A stretch of DNA of 64,000 nucleotides from Schistocerca nitens (lineage: Eukaryota; Arthropoda; Insecta; Orthoptera; Acrididae): assembly GCF_023898315.1 (NCBI RefSeq), contig NC_064621.1:124905521-124969520 (forward strand). Direction: 5' to 3'. Shown in pieces: positions 1 to 10,527 of the stretch. Within the stretch, counting starts at the first letter, position 1. Each line of letters opens with the position of its first letter. The translations under genes and the position numbers were made by a program. The notes below the pieces were generated by a model. That model ran no database searches, was not told the DNA's origin, and worked only from the letters and a program-made list of their open reading frames with translations.

Positions 1-476
1 CTGGTTGAACGGAAATTGCGACACTCACCGCTGAATAGCACGTGATGCCAATTCTGAGCAGTCCGTTTGGCTTGTTGTTGGGCCCATCTGTACCGTGCTG
101 CATGGTGTCGTGGTTTCAAAAATGGACCTCGCCATGGACGTCGGAAGTGAAGTTGCGCATCAAGAAGCCTATTGCGCACCGTTTTAGTCGTAACACGACG
201 TCCTGTGGCTGCACTCAAAATATTATTCAACACGATGGCGTTGCTGTCAGGGTTCCTCCGAGCCGTAATCCGTAGGTAGCAGTCATTCACGGCAGTAGTA
301 GCCCTTGGGCGGCTTGAGCGAGGCATGTCATCGACAGTTCCTGTCTCTCTGTATATCATCCATGTCCGAACAACATCGCTTTGGTTCACTCCGAGACGCC
401 TGGATACTTCCCTTGTTGAGAGCCCTTCCTGGTACCAAGTAACAATGCAGATGCGATCGAACCCCCGTCTAGGCAT
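1..476 (-). pseudogene. Tc1-like transposase, N-terminal part, first catalytic Asp lost
   Basis: An open frame of 158 codons runs from an ATG to the window edge. The N-terminus is a paired-like helix-turn-helix (GLSTREVSRRLGVNQSDVVR, residues about 20-40), followed by a second DNA-binding helix region containing TTKTVRNRLLDAQL and then the start of the DDE nuclease. The strand that normally carries the first catalytic aspartate (F-S-D-E in Tc1 relatives) reads L-F-S-G-E, with glycine at residue 150 (bases 27-29), so this copy should be unable to cleave DNA even though no stop is seen. The start was chosen because the second copy at 42492 begins with the same MPRR motif. The C-terminal half cannot be judged. 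Confidence 0.8.
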
Positions 477-721
477 GGTTGAACTATAGACAACATGTGC
501 TGTGTACCTCCTTCCTGGTGGAATGACTGGAACTGATCGGCTGTCGAACCCCCTTCGTCTAATAGGTGCTACTCAAGCAGGGTTCTTTTAATATTTGGGT
601 TGGTTTAGTGACATCTCTGAGTAATTAATTGGACTGTGTCTGTGATACAGTATCCACAGTCAACGTCTATCTTCAGGAGTTCTGAGAACCGAGGTGATGC
701 AAAACATTTTTTGCTGCGTGT
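1..721 (-). mobile_element. Tc1-like DNA transposon, 5' half (cut by window edge)
   Basis: This is the 5' half of a Tc1/mariner-superfamily element read on the minus strand: terminal region at the right, then about 200 bp of leader, then the transposase start. The leader (about 480-720) matches a second, decayed copy at 41758-41795 and 42276-42640, including the GTTGACTGTGGATAC and CACAGACACAGTCC segments, which defines the family from the window itself. The outer end is probably close to the TA near 721; the other end lies outside the window. It is a cut-and-paste transposon remnant with no visible link to its neighbours. Confidence 0.75.
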
Positions 722-2050
722 AATATCACACCAGAACACATAGTGATTTACCATATGCTATATTAGTGAGTAAAAGAAAAAGGTTGAGCCTTTGAAACAC
801 GAGATGGTAGTAGCCACAGAATTTGCCTCAAATACATGGATCTGCCCTGGGAAATTTATCGATGACGATTATTTTTCTGTCTCCTTTGGTTGAGATTAGT
901 ACCTGCATGTACTGGTGCTTACAATGTATTATTTCACATACTGAAAGCTGTTGAAATGCTTCTTAGTAAACGGATGAGTGGCATTGCCTTACTGTATATA
1001 ACTGACGAGGATATTGTACACTAAAGTGTTGCCTTCTAAGTAATACAAAAAATCACTTTGTAGTTAATCTTACATTTTCACCGCACAAGAAAAGAGAGTT
1101 GTTAATATGTAAATAATTGTAATTTGTTGCAAAGACACTACGTGCATTTGTACTTGATTAGCAATTAAATTTCTCGCGAATGAGGGCTGTCCATGTATAA
1201 AGTACTTTATAAGTAAGGCTGGGAGGAGAATAAACTTAATTTACCCAGTCTCAATAAATAAATGTGCTATGTACGTTGAGAACTCTTACTGAAGCTGAAT
1301 AAAATGTGTAATGACAGTAGGTGGTGATGCGAAACAACTGTGTCGCCTACTGGAAAGGAACGTTCAGCGACAAATAGAGCAAGTTCAAAAACTGACAAAA
1401 CGGCTCATAGAGACACTGTATGCAGTCCCTGTAATTAGGCACCTTTAGCCTGGCCATTAAATAATAATGGCGATTCTAAATTGTCTACGGATTTTCCGTA
1501 AATAGCCTGTGCTAAATTACTACTATCGTGGTCATGAAATAATACCCCGCCTCATGTTAACGGAATTTCTGATGGGGAGTATGCAACTATGCTGATTCAC
1601 GTCTATGGATATTTCCATGCATTTCGTCAGATGTGGACGTCATCGTAAGCTCCTGGAATCCTGTCCCGTGAGATCTGGATATGTCGTGCATACTGATTCC
1701 GAAAACATTTCCTGGATGATCCTGGCTTCTGGTGATGGTGTCCGGGTCGTCCGTGACCTATCCGTCGCCTGCAGTGCAATCATTACCAATCCACTGCAGT
1801 TGAGACTTCCATTAAAACATAAATGAGAGAACTTTTAATTTTAAGACAATATGAAGGAATGAAACTGTCATAAAGACCAAATAATTTGTTCCCTTGTGTA
1901 GTGTAATGAGTGAATAACTAAGAAAGCTTTCACTCGTGGTAGTTATGTGACTAACGTAAGTCTCGAAAAAAACTATAGTTGTAAGTTGGAAGCTTACAAT
2001 CGTTTTGCAGAAGAACTGAAGACTGGTAACGAACAAAATTTTCTAATCCC
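722..2050. other. No recognised feature
   Basis: AT-rich, non-coding by inspection. The short frames at 1605-1826 and on the minus strand at 1812-2036 have no recognisable motif and I regard them as chance. No terminal repeats or known repeat family were identified. Confidence 0.5.
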
Positions 2051-3345
2051 TGTTGTTGTTGTTGTAGTCTTCAGTCCTGAGACCGGTTTGATGCAGCTCA
2101 CCATGCTACTCTATCCTGTGCAAGCTTCTTCATCTCCCAGTACCTACTGCCGCCTACATCCTTCTGAATCTGCTAAGTGTATTCATCTCTTGGTCTCCCT
2201 CTACGGTTTTTACCCTCCACGCTGCCATCCAGTACTAAATTGGTGATCCCTTGATGCCTCAGAATATGCCCTACCAACCGATCCCTTCTTCTAGTCAAGT
2301 TGTGCCACTAACTCCTCTTCTCCCCAATTCTATTCAATACCTCCTCATTAGTTATGTGATCTACCCATCTAATCTTCAGCATTCTTCTGTAGCACCACAT
2401 TTCGAACGCTTCTATTCTCTTCTTGTCTAAACTATTTATCGTCCATGTTTCACTTCCATACATGGCTACACTCCATAAAAATACTTTCAGAAACGACTTC
2501 CTGACACTTAAATCAATACTCTATGTTAACAAATTTCTCTTCTTCAGAAACGCTTGCTTTGCCATTGCCAGTCTACATTTTATATCCTCTCTACTTCGAC
2601 CATCATTAGTTATTTTGCTCCCCAAATAGCAACACCCCTTTACTACTTTAAGTGTCTCATTTCCTAACCGAATTCCCTCAGCATCACCCGATTTAATTCG
2701 ACTACATTCCATTATCCTTGTTTTGCTTTTGTTGATGTTCATCTTATACCCTCCTTTCAAGACACTGTCCATTCCGTTCAACTGCTCTTCCAAGTCCATT
2801 GCTGTCTCTGACAGAATTACAATGTCATCGGCGAACCTCAAAGTTTTTATTACTTCTCCATGTATTTTAATACCTACTCCCAACTTTTCTTTTGTTTCCT
2901 TTACTGCTTGCTCAATATACAGATCGAATAGCATCGGGGAGAGGCTACAACCCTGTCTCTCTCCCTTCCCAACCACTGCTTCCCTTTCATGCCCCTCGAC
3001 TCTTACAACTGCCATCTGGTTTCTGTACAAATTATAAATAGCCTTTCGCTCCCTGTATTTTACCCCTGCCACCTTCAGAATTTGAAAGAGAGTATTCCAG
3101 TCAACATTGTCAAAAGCTTTCTCTAAGTCTACAAATGCTAGAAACGTAGGTTTGCCTTTCCTTAATCTATTTTCTAAGATAAGTCGTAGGGTCAGTATTG
3201 CATCACGTGTTCCAATATTTCTACGGAACCCAAACTGATCTTTGCTGAGGTCGGCTTCTACCAGTTTTTCCAGTCTGTAAAGAATTCGCGTTAGTATTTT
3301 GCAGCTGTGACTTATTGAACTGATAGTTCGGTAATTTTCATCCCT
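2051..3345 (-). mobile_element. RTE-clade LINE (family B), 5'-truncated
   Basis: This is the 3' part of an RTE-type non-LTR retrotransposon on the minus strand. Its 3' end is the short repeat seen as (TGT)n on the plus strand from 2051, the normal RTE tail in place of a long poly(A). The sequence is closely alignable by eye with the plus-strand copy at 56276-57243 from the reverse-transcriptase core to the tail. The upstream endonuclease is missing: homology stops around 3340-3350, as expected for incomplete target-primed reverse transcription. No convincing target-site duplication was found. Confidence 0.85.
2521..3345 (-). pseudogene. RTE reverse transcriptase fragment
   Basis: The frame shows in order: DQFGFRRNIGTRDAILTLR, the FVDLEKAFDNVDW palm motif with the first catalytic Asp, GERQGCSLSPMLF (family consensus is usually RQG preceded by V/R), and FADDIVIL, the YADD-type box holding the other two catalytic aspartates. 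The palm motifs are intact, but the frame ends at a TAG (2521-2523) in the LLTS region where the sister copy at 56.7 kb has TCG. Homologous C-terminal sequence continues in frame below 2521 (WSVAMYGSETW, WCYRRMLKIRW) with a further TAG and TAA before the terminal ASNRSQD. Translation upstream of about 3345 is flanking DNA, not LINE. It is a dead copy. Confidence 0.85.
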
Positions 3346-4508
3346 ATATCTTACTAAATATTTGTGCTCCATGGACAGTTTAATATAGTGAACGGTGTCT
3401 ACAGTTGATTTCGCCACGTAAATGTAACGATTTTCGTGCCTCAATCAAGGGGACAGCGAAGAGACATAATATTTATATTTTTGTAAAATATTTTACGTGG
3501 ACAGCTATAATGGTTTAGTCGATCATTTTTTTTTTATGGTAGGTGGGAAACTGAAATAATATATGAATCTAGTATACTGATGATTCTGAATTGAAACCGT
3601 GCGAAAGAAATATTTCTGTTAAATTTTGTTTTTCTTCCTTCTGTTGTTACTTCCTTATATATTTACCTCCTAGCCTCCATCTGTATGAACGTATGTAAAT
3701 GTGTAAGTTATGGTAATAACTGAACTTTCATTTTTCCTGACCCTTACTTTTCTTTCTTTATTGTGATTTCATTCCCCTGCCCCATATGGGCAGGGGAGGG
3801 CTGTCAGCGGCACAATCCGCCGCTCTTCAGCCGAGTGACGTGCCAACTTAAAAGAAGAATAAAATGTTGCATACGTAAGGCGATAAAGGGGAACTTAAAA
3901 CATGATAATGGGGGAAATGGAGGTAAAAAATAGACTAACACAGAGACGATCATGGAGGACAGTTAAAAAAAGTCACCAGAAATTAAAAAAAAAACACAGT
4001 TCGCGATTCTTCTAAACTCGAAGAAGACACTGAATGGACATGCACAGGTTAAAAGTCGGCCATAGTACTAAAAACACTCCGGAACAACACACTTAAAACC
4101 CACTTGGAGCACACACGACGAAGAATAAAACTGCCAGGCGGGACCTGCCGAGGGAAAGGGCAGAGAGGATGGAAAAGGAGGGGAGAGCAAGGAGCAGCTG
4201 GGGAAGCTGCAGGATGAAGAGAGGAGGGGCATCAGTGGGGACACAAAGAGGCAGGAGACACGTGGGGCGGGAGATGAAGAGGGAAGACAGGGCAGGAGGG
4301 AGTGCAGAGACACTGAAAGGAGGGACAAGAGATGGAGGGGGGGTAGGCGGGTCTGACCCTTATGCCATATAATTATTTTTAACAGCCCGTCCTTTGGAAT
4401 CATCGATGAGTTTTTTTTCATGATAAGAATCGGCCAGCTAACACTTGTGATCTGTTTAACCGCAATTATGTTGTCTCACTGAAGGAACTACCAATCTTAG
4501 TTATTATA
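3346..4508. other. Unassigned; palindrome and purine-rich tract
   Basis: No coding signal was recognised. A near-perfect palindrome lies at 3774-3796 (CCCCTG, CCCC, ATAT, GGG, CAGGGG) and could mark the end of an unclassified repeat. Bases 4140-4350 are a strongly purine-biased GGA/GAG-rich tract on the plus strand, which generates long but meaningless open frames on both strands. Confidence 0.45.
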
Positions 4509-4510
4509 TA

Positions 4511-4798
4511 CAGGGTGGCCCTTTGATCGTGACCGGGCCAAATATCTCGCGAAATAGGCGTCAAACGATAAAACTACAAAGAACGAAACTTGTCAGCTTG
4601 AAGGGGGAAACCAGATGGCGCTATGGTTGGCCCGCTAGATGGCGCTGCCATAGGTCAAACGGATATCAACTGCGTTTTTTAAAAATAGGAACCCCCATTT
4701 TTATTGCATATTCGTGTAGTACGTAAAGAAATATGGATTTTTAGATGGACCACTTTTTCGCTTTGTGATGATGGCGCTGTAATAGTCACATACATATG
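4511..4798 (+). repeat. Left terminal inverted repeat of DD41D element
   Basis: It starts CAGGGTGGCCCTTTGATCG and contains two internal ATGGCGCT motifs (AGATGGCGCTATGG, AGATGGCGCTGCC) followed by ATCAACTGCG and a T/A-rich stretch. It pairs with the right repeat over its whole length with scattered mismatches. The GATGGCGCT motif recurs several times within each arm, so it may be a transposase-binding or other functional sub-repeat. Confidence 0.85.
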
Positions 4799-4974
4799 GC
4801 TCACAATTTTAGACGAACTGTTGGTAACAGGTAGTTTTTTTTAAATTAAAATAGAAAACGTAGTTACGTTTCAAAATTTTATTTCGGTTGTTCCAATATG
4901 ATATATGTACCTTTGTGAACTTATCATTTCTGAGAAAGCATGCTGTTACAGCGTGATTATCTGTAAATATCACA

Positions 4975-6041
4975 TTAATGCAATAAATGCTCAAAATGAT
5001 GTCCGTCAACCTCAATGCATTTGGCAATACGTGTAACGGAATTCCTCTCAACAGCGAGTAGTTCGCCTTCCGTAATGTTCGCACATGCATTGACAATGCA
5101 CTGACGCATGTTGTCAGGCGTTGTCGGTGGATGACGATAGCAAATGTCCTTCAACTTTCCCCACAGAAGGAAATCCTGGGATATAAGATCCGGTGAACGG
5201 GCGGGCCATGGTATGGTGCTTCGACGACCAATCCATCTGTCATGAAATATGCTATTCCATACCTCTTCAACCGCACGCGAGCTATATGCCGGACATCCAT
5301 CATGTTGTAAGTACATCGCCATTCTGTCATTTAGTGAAACATCTTCTAGTAACATCGGTAGAACATTACGTACTAAATCAGCATACATTGCACCATATAG
5401 ATTGCCATCGATAAAATGGGGGCCAATTATCCTTCCTCCCATAATGCCGCAGCATACATTAAACCGCCAAGGTCGCTGATGTTCCACTTGTCGCAGCCAT
5501 CGTGGATTTTCCGTTGCCCAATAGTGCATATTATGCCGGTTTACGTTACCGCTGTTGGTGAATGACGCTTTGTCGCTAAATAGAACGCGTGCAAAAAATC
5601 TGTCATCGTTCTTTAATTTCTCTTCTGCCCAGTGGCAGAACTGTACACGACGTTCAAAGTCGTCGCCATGCAATTCCTGGTGCATAGAAATATGGTACGG
5701 GTGCAATCGATGTTGATGTAACATTCTCAACACCGACGTTTTTGAGATTCCCGATTCTCGCGCAATTTGTCTGCTATTGGTGTGCGGATTAGCCGCGACA
5801 GCAGCTAAAACACCTACTTGGGCATCGTCATTTGTTGCAGGTCGTGGTTGACGTTTCGCATGTGACTGAACACTTCGTGTTTCCTTAAATAACGTAACTA
5901 TCCGGCGAACGGTCCGGACACTTGGATGATGTCGTCCAGGATACCGAGCAGCATACATAGCACACGCCCGTTGGGAATTTGATCACAATAGCCATACTTC
6001 AACACGATATCGACCTTTTCCGCAATTGGTAAACGGTCCAT
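4975..6041 (-). pseudogene. DD41D mariner-like transposase, 1-bp deletion near N-terminus
   Basis: The long frame (5958 to 4975, 327 aa) carries a helix-turn-helix region, then the catalytic core: FSDKASF (first Asp), LQHDGCPAYSS (second Asp) and SPDLISQDFLLWG (third Asp). Exactly 41 residues separate the second and third Asp, counted from the translation. The natural start is probably upstream at 6041 (MDRLPIAEK...), but that segment is out of frame because the A-run near 5978-5980 is one base shorter than in the copy at 41346. With that base, the fragment copy reads CDQNSQRACAMYAARYP continuously. The catalytic triad is present; LISQ replaces the more usual LTPL/M before the last Asp. One lesion separates this gene from a full frame. 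Confidence 0.88.
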
Positions 6042-6117
6042 TTTAACACGGGTATTGTATCACGAAACAAATACCGTGCGCACTGGCGGAATGTTACGTG
6101 ATACCACGTACTTACAC

Positions 6118-6405
6118 GTTTGTGACTATTACAGCGCCACCTATCACAAAGCGAAAGAAGTGGTCCAACTAAAACATTCATATTTCATTACGTACTACAC
6201 AAATAAGTAATAAAAATGGGGGCTCCTATTTTTTAAAAAAAGCAGTTGATATCCGTTTGACCTATGGCAGCGCCATCTAGTGGGCCAACCGTAGCGCCAT
6301 CTAGTTTCCCCCTTCAAGCTAGACGAGTTTCGCTCTTTGAAATTATTTCCTTTGATGCTTATTTCGTGAGATGTTTGACCCGGTTACTGTCAATGGACCA
6401 CCCTG
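6118..6405 (-). repeat. Right terminal inverted repeat of DD41D element
   Basis: Reverse complement of the left arm, including CAGGGTGG at the tip, the paired AGATGGCGCT motifs and the GATATCAACTG block. It extends inward to GGCGCTGTAATAGTCACA. The arms differ by small indels and substitutions, so the copy is not very recent. Confidence 0.85.
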
Positions 6406-6407
6406 TA

Positions 6408-7159
6408 GAGTCTGCTTCTTATATTACGTACGAAGTTCGGTTCGCCAGTGCGAATAAGATAGACGCACATGAGATATTTAAAACTGATGGTCGCAGAATA
6501 ATTAACCAAGACAGCTACTTCTAAATCGTAACGCTTTGGATTCGCAAATTTTTGGTTTCTTACTTCTGTGTGACTTGTGTCATAGAAAATTCCTTACAAA
6601 CGACACAAATCACACCCGAGGGGTTGAATTTTTGTCTATGTTTGTAAGAGAATTATTTACAAGGATAAAGTATGTTTTTGAGCAATGCATAAAAGTTTCT
6701 TGAATACGTCACATGTGAAATCTGGCGCTGTCAGATGGCGCCATTCGACGAATCTTGCTGCTGTGGTGTCTGACCGAAATTTATTTGAAAATTTAACGAC
6801 GACTTTGAAATGACGTTCAAAAGTGAAACATATAGGGGATTTTCGATTAGTAATTTAAACAATATTAATAACGACTGTCCTTATTTTGGGAAAATTGAAT
6901 TTATTCAAACACTCTTCAATACACAAAAGTCTGTATTTCAGAAATCCTCAGAATGGTTCGATAGATGCACTCATGTATATTCCATAGATATTTTCCTTTT
7001 TTCCAGATTTAAGCTGGCACTGATATACTGACTGCCGCAAATCGTTTCACATTCAAAGTGCCTTAGGCGATTTTCTGGAATGTGGCCATTTTTGAATATG
7101 TTCCGATGAATTTTTTATAATATATTTAAACATACGCTCAATAACAACCTCAAGCATTA
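6408..7159. other. No recognised feature
   Basis: AT-rich, non-coding by inspection. A short inverted motif TGGCGC...GCGCCA at about 6723-6742 is the only structure noticed. Confidence 0.4.
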
Positions 7160-7415
7160 TGTCTGCATAACATTTCCTAACTCTGACCACAATTTATTGG
7201 TCGTGATCTGTAGATTAAACCTGAAGAAACTGAAAATAGATAGGAAATTAAGGAGATGGGACCCTGATAAGTTGAAAGAACCAGAGATTGCTGAGAGTTT
7301 CACAGGAAGCTTTCGGCCACTGTTGATTAGAACAGGGGAAAGAAATACAGCAGGGAACGAATGGGTAGCGTTAAGAGGTAAAATAGCAAAGGCTTCAGAG
7401 GATTAAATAAGTAAA
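7160..7415 (+). pseudogene. RTE (family B) endonuclease/linker fragment, left part
   Basis: Translation gives SDHNLLVVICRLNLKKLKIDRKLRRWDPDKLKE..., the end of the RTE apurinic-type endonuclease (the S-D-H motif is the last catalytic motif) and the linker towards reverse transcriptase. It aligns by eye with the fragment at 40495-41058. The frame continues to AKASED then a stop. The copy is interrupted at the TA at 7416-7417 by the Tc1-like element and resumes beyond it. Confidence 0.75.
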
Positions 7416-7417
7416 TA

Positions 7418-8839
7418 CACTCCTGGAAATGGAAAAAAGAACACATTGACACCGGTGTGTCAGACCCACCATACTTGCTCCGGACACTGCGAGAGGGCTG
7501 TACAAGCAATGATCACACGCACGGCACAGCGGACACACCAGGAACCGCGGTGTTGGCCGTCGAATGGCGCTAGCTGCGCAGCATTTGTGCACCGCCGCCG
7601 TCAGTGTCAGCCAGTTTGCCGTGGCATACGGAGCTCCATCGCAGTCTTTAACACTGGTAGCATGCCGCGACAGCGTGGACGTGAACCGCATGTGCAGTTG
7701 ACGGACTTTGAGCGAGGGCGTATAGTGGGCATGCGGGAGGCCGGGTGGACGTACCGCCGAATTGCTCAACACGTGGGGCGTGAGGTCTCCACAGTACATC
7801 GATGTTGTCACCAGTGGTCGGCGGAAGGTGCACGTGCCCGTCGACCTGGGACCGGACCGCAGCGACGCACGGATGCACGCCAAGACCGTAGGATCCTACG
7901 CAGTGCCGTAGGGGACCGCACCGCCACTTCCCAGCAAATTAGGGACACTGTTGCTCCTGGGGTATCGGCGAGGACCATTCGCAACCGTCTCCATGAAGCT
8001 GGGCTACGGTCCCGCACACCGTTAGGCCGTCTTCCGCTCACGCCCCAACATCGTGCAGCCCGCCTCCAGTGGTGTCGCGACAGGCGTGAATGGAGGGACG
8101 AATGGAGACGTGTCGTCTTCAGCGATGAGAGTCGCTTCTGCCTTGGTGCCAATGATGGTCGTATGCGTGTTTGGCGCCGTGCAGGTGAGCGCCACAATCA
8201 GGACTGCATACGACCGAGGCACACAGGGCCAACACCCGGCATCATGGTGTGGGGAGCGATCTCCTACACTGGCCGTACACCACTGGTGATCGTCGAGGGG
8301 ACACTGAATAGTGCACGGTACATTCAAACCGTCATCGAACCAATCGTTCTACCATTCCTAGACCGGCAAGGGAACTTGCTGTTCCAACAGGACAATGCAC
8401 GTCCGCATGTATCCCGTGCCACCCAACGTGCTCTAGAAGGTGTAAGTCAACTACCCTGGCCAGCAAGATCTCCGGATCTGTCCCCCATTGAGCATGTTTA
8501 GGACTGGATGAAGCGTCGTCTCACGCGGTCTGCACGTCCAGCACGAACGCTGGTCCAACTGAGGCGCCAGGTGGAAATGGCATGGCAAGCCGTTCCACAG
8601 GACTACATCCAGCATCTCTACGATCGTCTCCATGGGAGAATAGCAGCCTGCATTGCTGCGAAAGGTGGATATACACTGTACTAGTGCCGACATTGTGCAT
8701 CCTCTGTTGCCTGTGTCTATGTGCCTGTGGTTCTGTCAGTGTGATCATGTGATGTATCTGACCCCAGGAATGTGTCAATAAAGTTTCCCCTTCCTGGGAT
8801 AATGAATTCACGGTGTTCTTATTTCAATTTCCAGGAGTG
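7418..8839 (+). mobile_element. Tc1-like transposon, complete, 1.42 kb
   Basis: A complete element with 27-bp terminal inverted repeats: 7418-7444 and 8813-8839 differ at two positions. It is flanked by duplicated TA at 7416-7417 and 8840-8841. The single transposase gene lies in between. It sits inside an RTE fragment whose sequence resumes at 8842, so it inserted after that LINE. It appears to be one of the younger and better preserved transposons here: matched TIRs and only one nonsense codon. Confidence 0.93.
7662..8684 (+). pseudogene. Tc1-like transposase with one nonsense codon
   Basis: The frame from the MPRQRGRE start is 341 codons, the usual length for Tc1 transposases. It contains an N-terminal helix-turn-helix (GMREAGWTYRRIAQHVGREVSTV), a second HTH (SARTIRNRLHEAGL), a basic linker, and catalytic motifs VFSDESRF, FQQDNARPH and SPIEHV. 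A TAG at 8499-8501 follows EHV where relatives have tryptophan; the remaining 60 codons (DWMKRRL to GGYTLY) stay in frame. Thirty-two residues separate the second Asp from the Glu, not the 34 of classical Tc1. The ATG at 7662 was preferred over the upstream in-frame 7446 because the upstream translation lies in the TIR and leader and lacks domain character. Confidence 0.92.
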
Positions 8840-8841
8840 TA

Positions 8842-9040
8842 GACAAGACCTAATAGGAATCCTTGGTAAACACAAGACATACTGAATTTAACTGACGAAA
8901 GGAGAAATATAAAATGAAGTAAATGAAGTGGGCGAAAGGGAATAAAACATTTAAGAAATTAGATTGACAGGAAGTGCAAAATGGCTTATCAGGAATGGCT
9001 AGAGAGCAAATTTAAGTAATTAGAAGCATATTTCATTAGT
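8842..9040 (+). pseudogene. RTE (family B) fragment, right part after Tc1 insertion
   Basis: Sequence reading as the pre-RT linker of RTE family B (LLGILGKHK-, LTDERRKY-, RKCKMAYQEWLE-like segments in broken frames) resumes directly after the Tc1-like element. Many small indels show the LINE copy was old. This assignment relies on my recollection of the family consensus and on continuity with 7160-7415. Confidence 0.55.
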
Positions 9041-9173
9041 GGACCGATGGGTCATGACGCTCTGATAGAGAGATAGCAAATGCAGTGCCTGGAATAGCTT
9101 CTGGGTCAAAAGGATAAATCCTTGTTGGACAGAACCCAGACATTTTACTGGGGATGCTGCTGTTGGCCACACC

Positions 9174-10241
9174 TTACTGAAGATTTTTCCTAACATACTC
9201 TGTTAATTGCTCTGTATTCTTCCCTTCCATGTTTAGACCAGTACAGCTGAACTTGTCATCCCAGTAAGACTCAAACGGCTTGGATACTGATTTATCGATG
9301 GGTTGTAGCTCGTGTTGTGTTGCTGGGCAAGCAGTTAAATCTGATATTGTACTCTTCAGCAACATCGCAAATTTCAGGGTCCAAATATGACGATGCTCCA
9401 TCAAATATCAAAATAACATCTCTTGCAGGCTTGTATTTGGCAAAATGATGTATCCATTTGATGAATGTCTCAGTATTCACTGAGCCCTTATCTGTCATTT
9501 CCACTGCTTCCCCAGGTGGCAAATAGTCTTCCCATTCTGGCTTGCGTCACTTTCCTTTGAAAAGTATCATAGGAGAAATAACCTGTCCAATTGCATTCCC
9601 ACGTGAGACAATGGTAACATTTTCCCCATGTTCTGGGGCAACAATGTGCAAGCGTTTCTCATCTTTATTCGCTAAAACTTCAGGAGACTTGTGGAGAGAG
9701 AGGCGACATCCCTTTTCGTCCATATTGTAGATAAGATGGGGTTTGTCAAATAACTCCAATTTGGATCAGACCGTTTTCAGTTTCTGGAAACTTTCATTTA
9801 CAATAATCTTGTTTAGCTTTGCAGCTCTTACGGGATTCAAGTGTTGTGCCTTCCTTATTGCAATGTCTGGGTTTCTTTGTAGGAAGAGTTTGAGCCACTT
9901 GCATCCAGCCAATCTCTTCGTCTCATTGAAAGGATTCTGCACACTACTCTTCTCACAATATACATACACACATTTTCTGAGAACTTTTGCTGTAATTGGA
10001 TACCCAACTTCAGCGAGTCGAAAAATTGTTTGGCAAAGTTCTCTTTCCTGATTTTTGTCCAAACAAATTTTTCATCCCAAACTTTTGGTTGTTCGTCCAG
10101 AACTTAGTGGTTGCGTAACGTACGTCGAGGAGTTCTGTATGATTTCGAAACGGCTCTGATAGGCATCCCTTTAGCAATAGCTTCCGTAGCACGTTTTAAA
10201 TCAAGTGCATCCCAGGTTGCTCTTTTTTCCTGTGGCTCCAT
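9174..10241 (-). pseudogene. Pogo/Tigger-like transposase relic
   Basis: In minus-strand order the fragments show an N-terminal psq/HTH-like segment (KRATWDALDLKRATEAIAKG), a CENP-B-type DNA-binding segment (GCKWLKLFLQRNPDI), then the DDE_1 nuclease: YNMDEKGCRLS (first Asp), APEHGENVTIVSRGNA, LIFDGASSYLD (second Asp) and LQPIDKSVSKPFESYW (third Asp). Frames are broken by a frameshift in the N-terminal region (after about 10128), TGA codons near 9765 and 9545, and a 2-bp loss near 9307, which separates SNTT from ELQPID. All three catalytic Asp survive in pieces. Family assignment to pogo/Tigger is firm from motifs; it cannot be functional. Confidence 0.85.
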
Positions 10242-10527
10242 CTAAACATTTCCAGTAAGCCTAACGTTCCTGAATTGGGGCTGTAAAACTGTGATTATAT
10301 ATATTTTTTAAAGTACCATACTTCAATTATAGCTACTAAAAATTATTGATCCTGTCACAAAGATAAATGTTTTCTTTTGACATTTCTTGCAACGACCAAC
10401 CAATAGCTCAGTAAAAATGCATAAAATAATTTAGATTTAATTTAGAGATAGTAAACATTTGTTACAGGAGGCTCCCAGGATACGCTAAAATTAAATATGC
10501 GTTGTCGTTATGCCCAGCTCTATACAA

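Larger units (their letters stand above)
4511..6405 (-). mobile_element. Mariner-related DD41D transposon with long TIRs
   Basis: This is a complete 1,895-bp element flanked by TA dinucleotides (4509-4510 and 6406-6407), the target duplicated by the whole Tc1/mariner superfamily. Both ends begin CAGGGTGG and remain alignable inward for about 290 bp (TIR features below). One transposase gene occupies the middle on the minus strand. A truncated relative of the same family is at 41060-41625. The spacing of catalytic residues (DD41D) places it near the rosa/visitor-type group; that name is from memory of the literature, while the 41-residue spacing was counted directly. Confidence 0.88.

Noticed and set aside
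4068-4421. 117-codon minus-strand frame, Ser/Leu/Pro-rich, and its plus-strand partner
   Set aside because: Produced by the purine-rich tract; low complexity with no domain.
7395-7883. 162-codon minus-strand frame across the Tc1-like element start
   Set aside because: Antisense shadow of the TIR, leader and transposase N-terminus.
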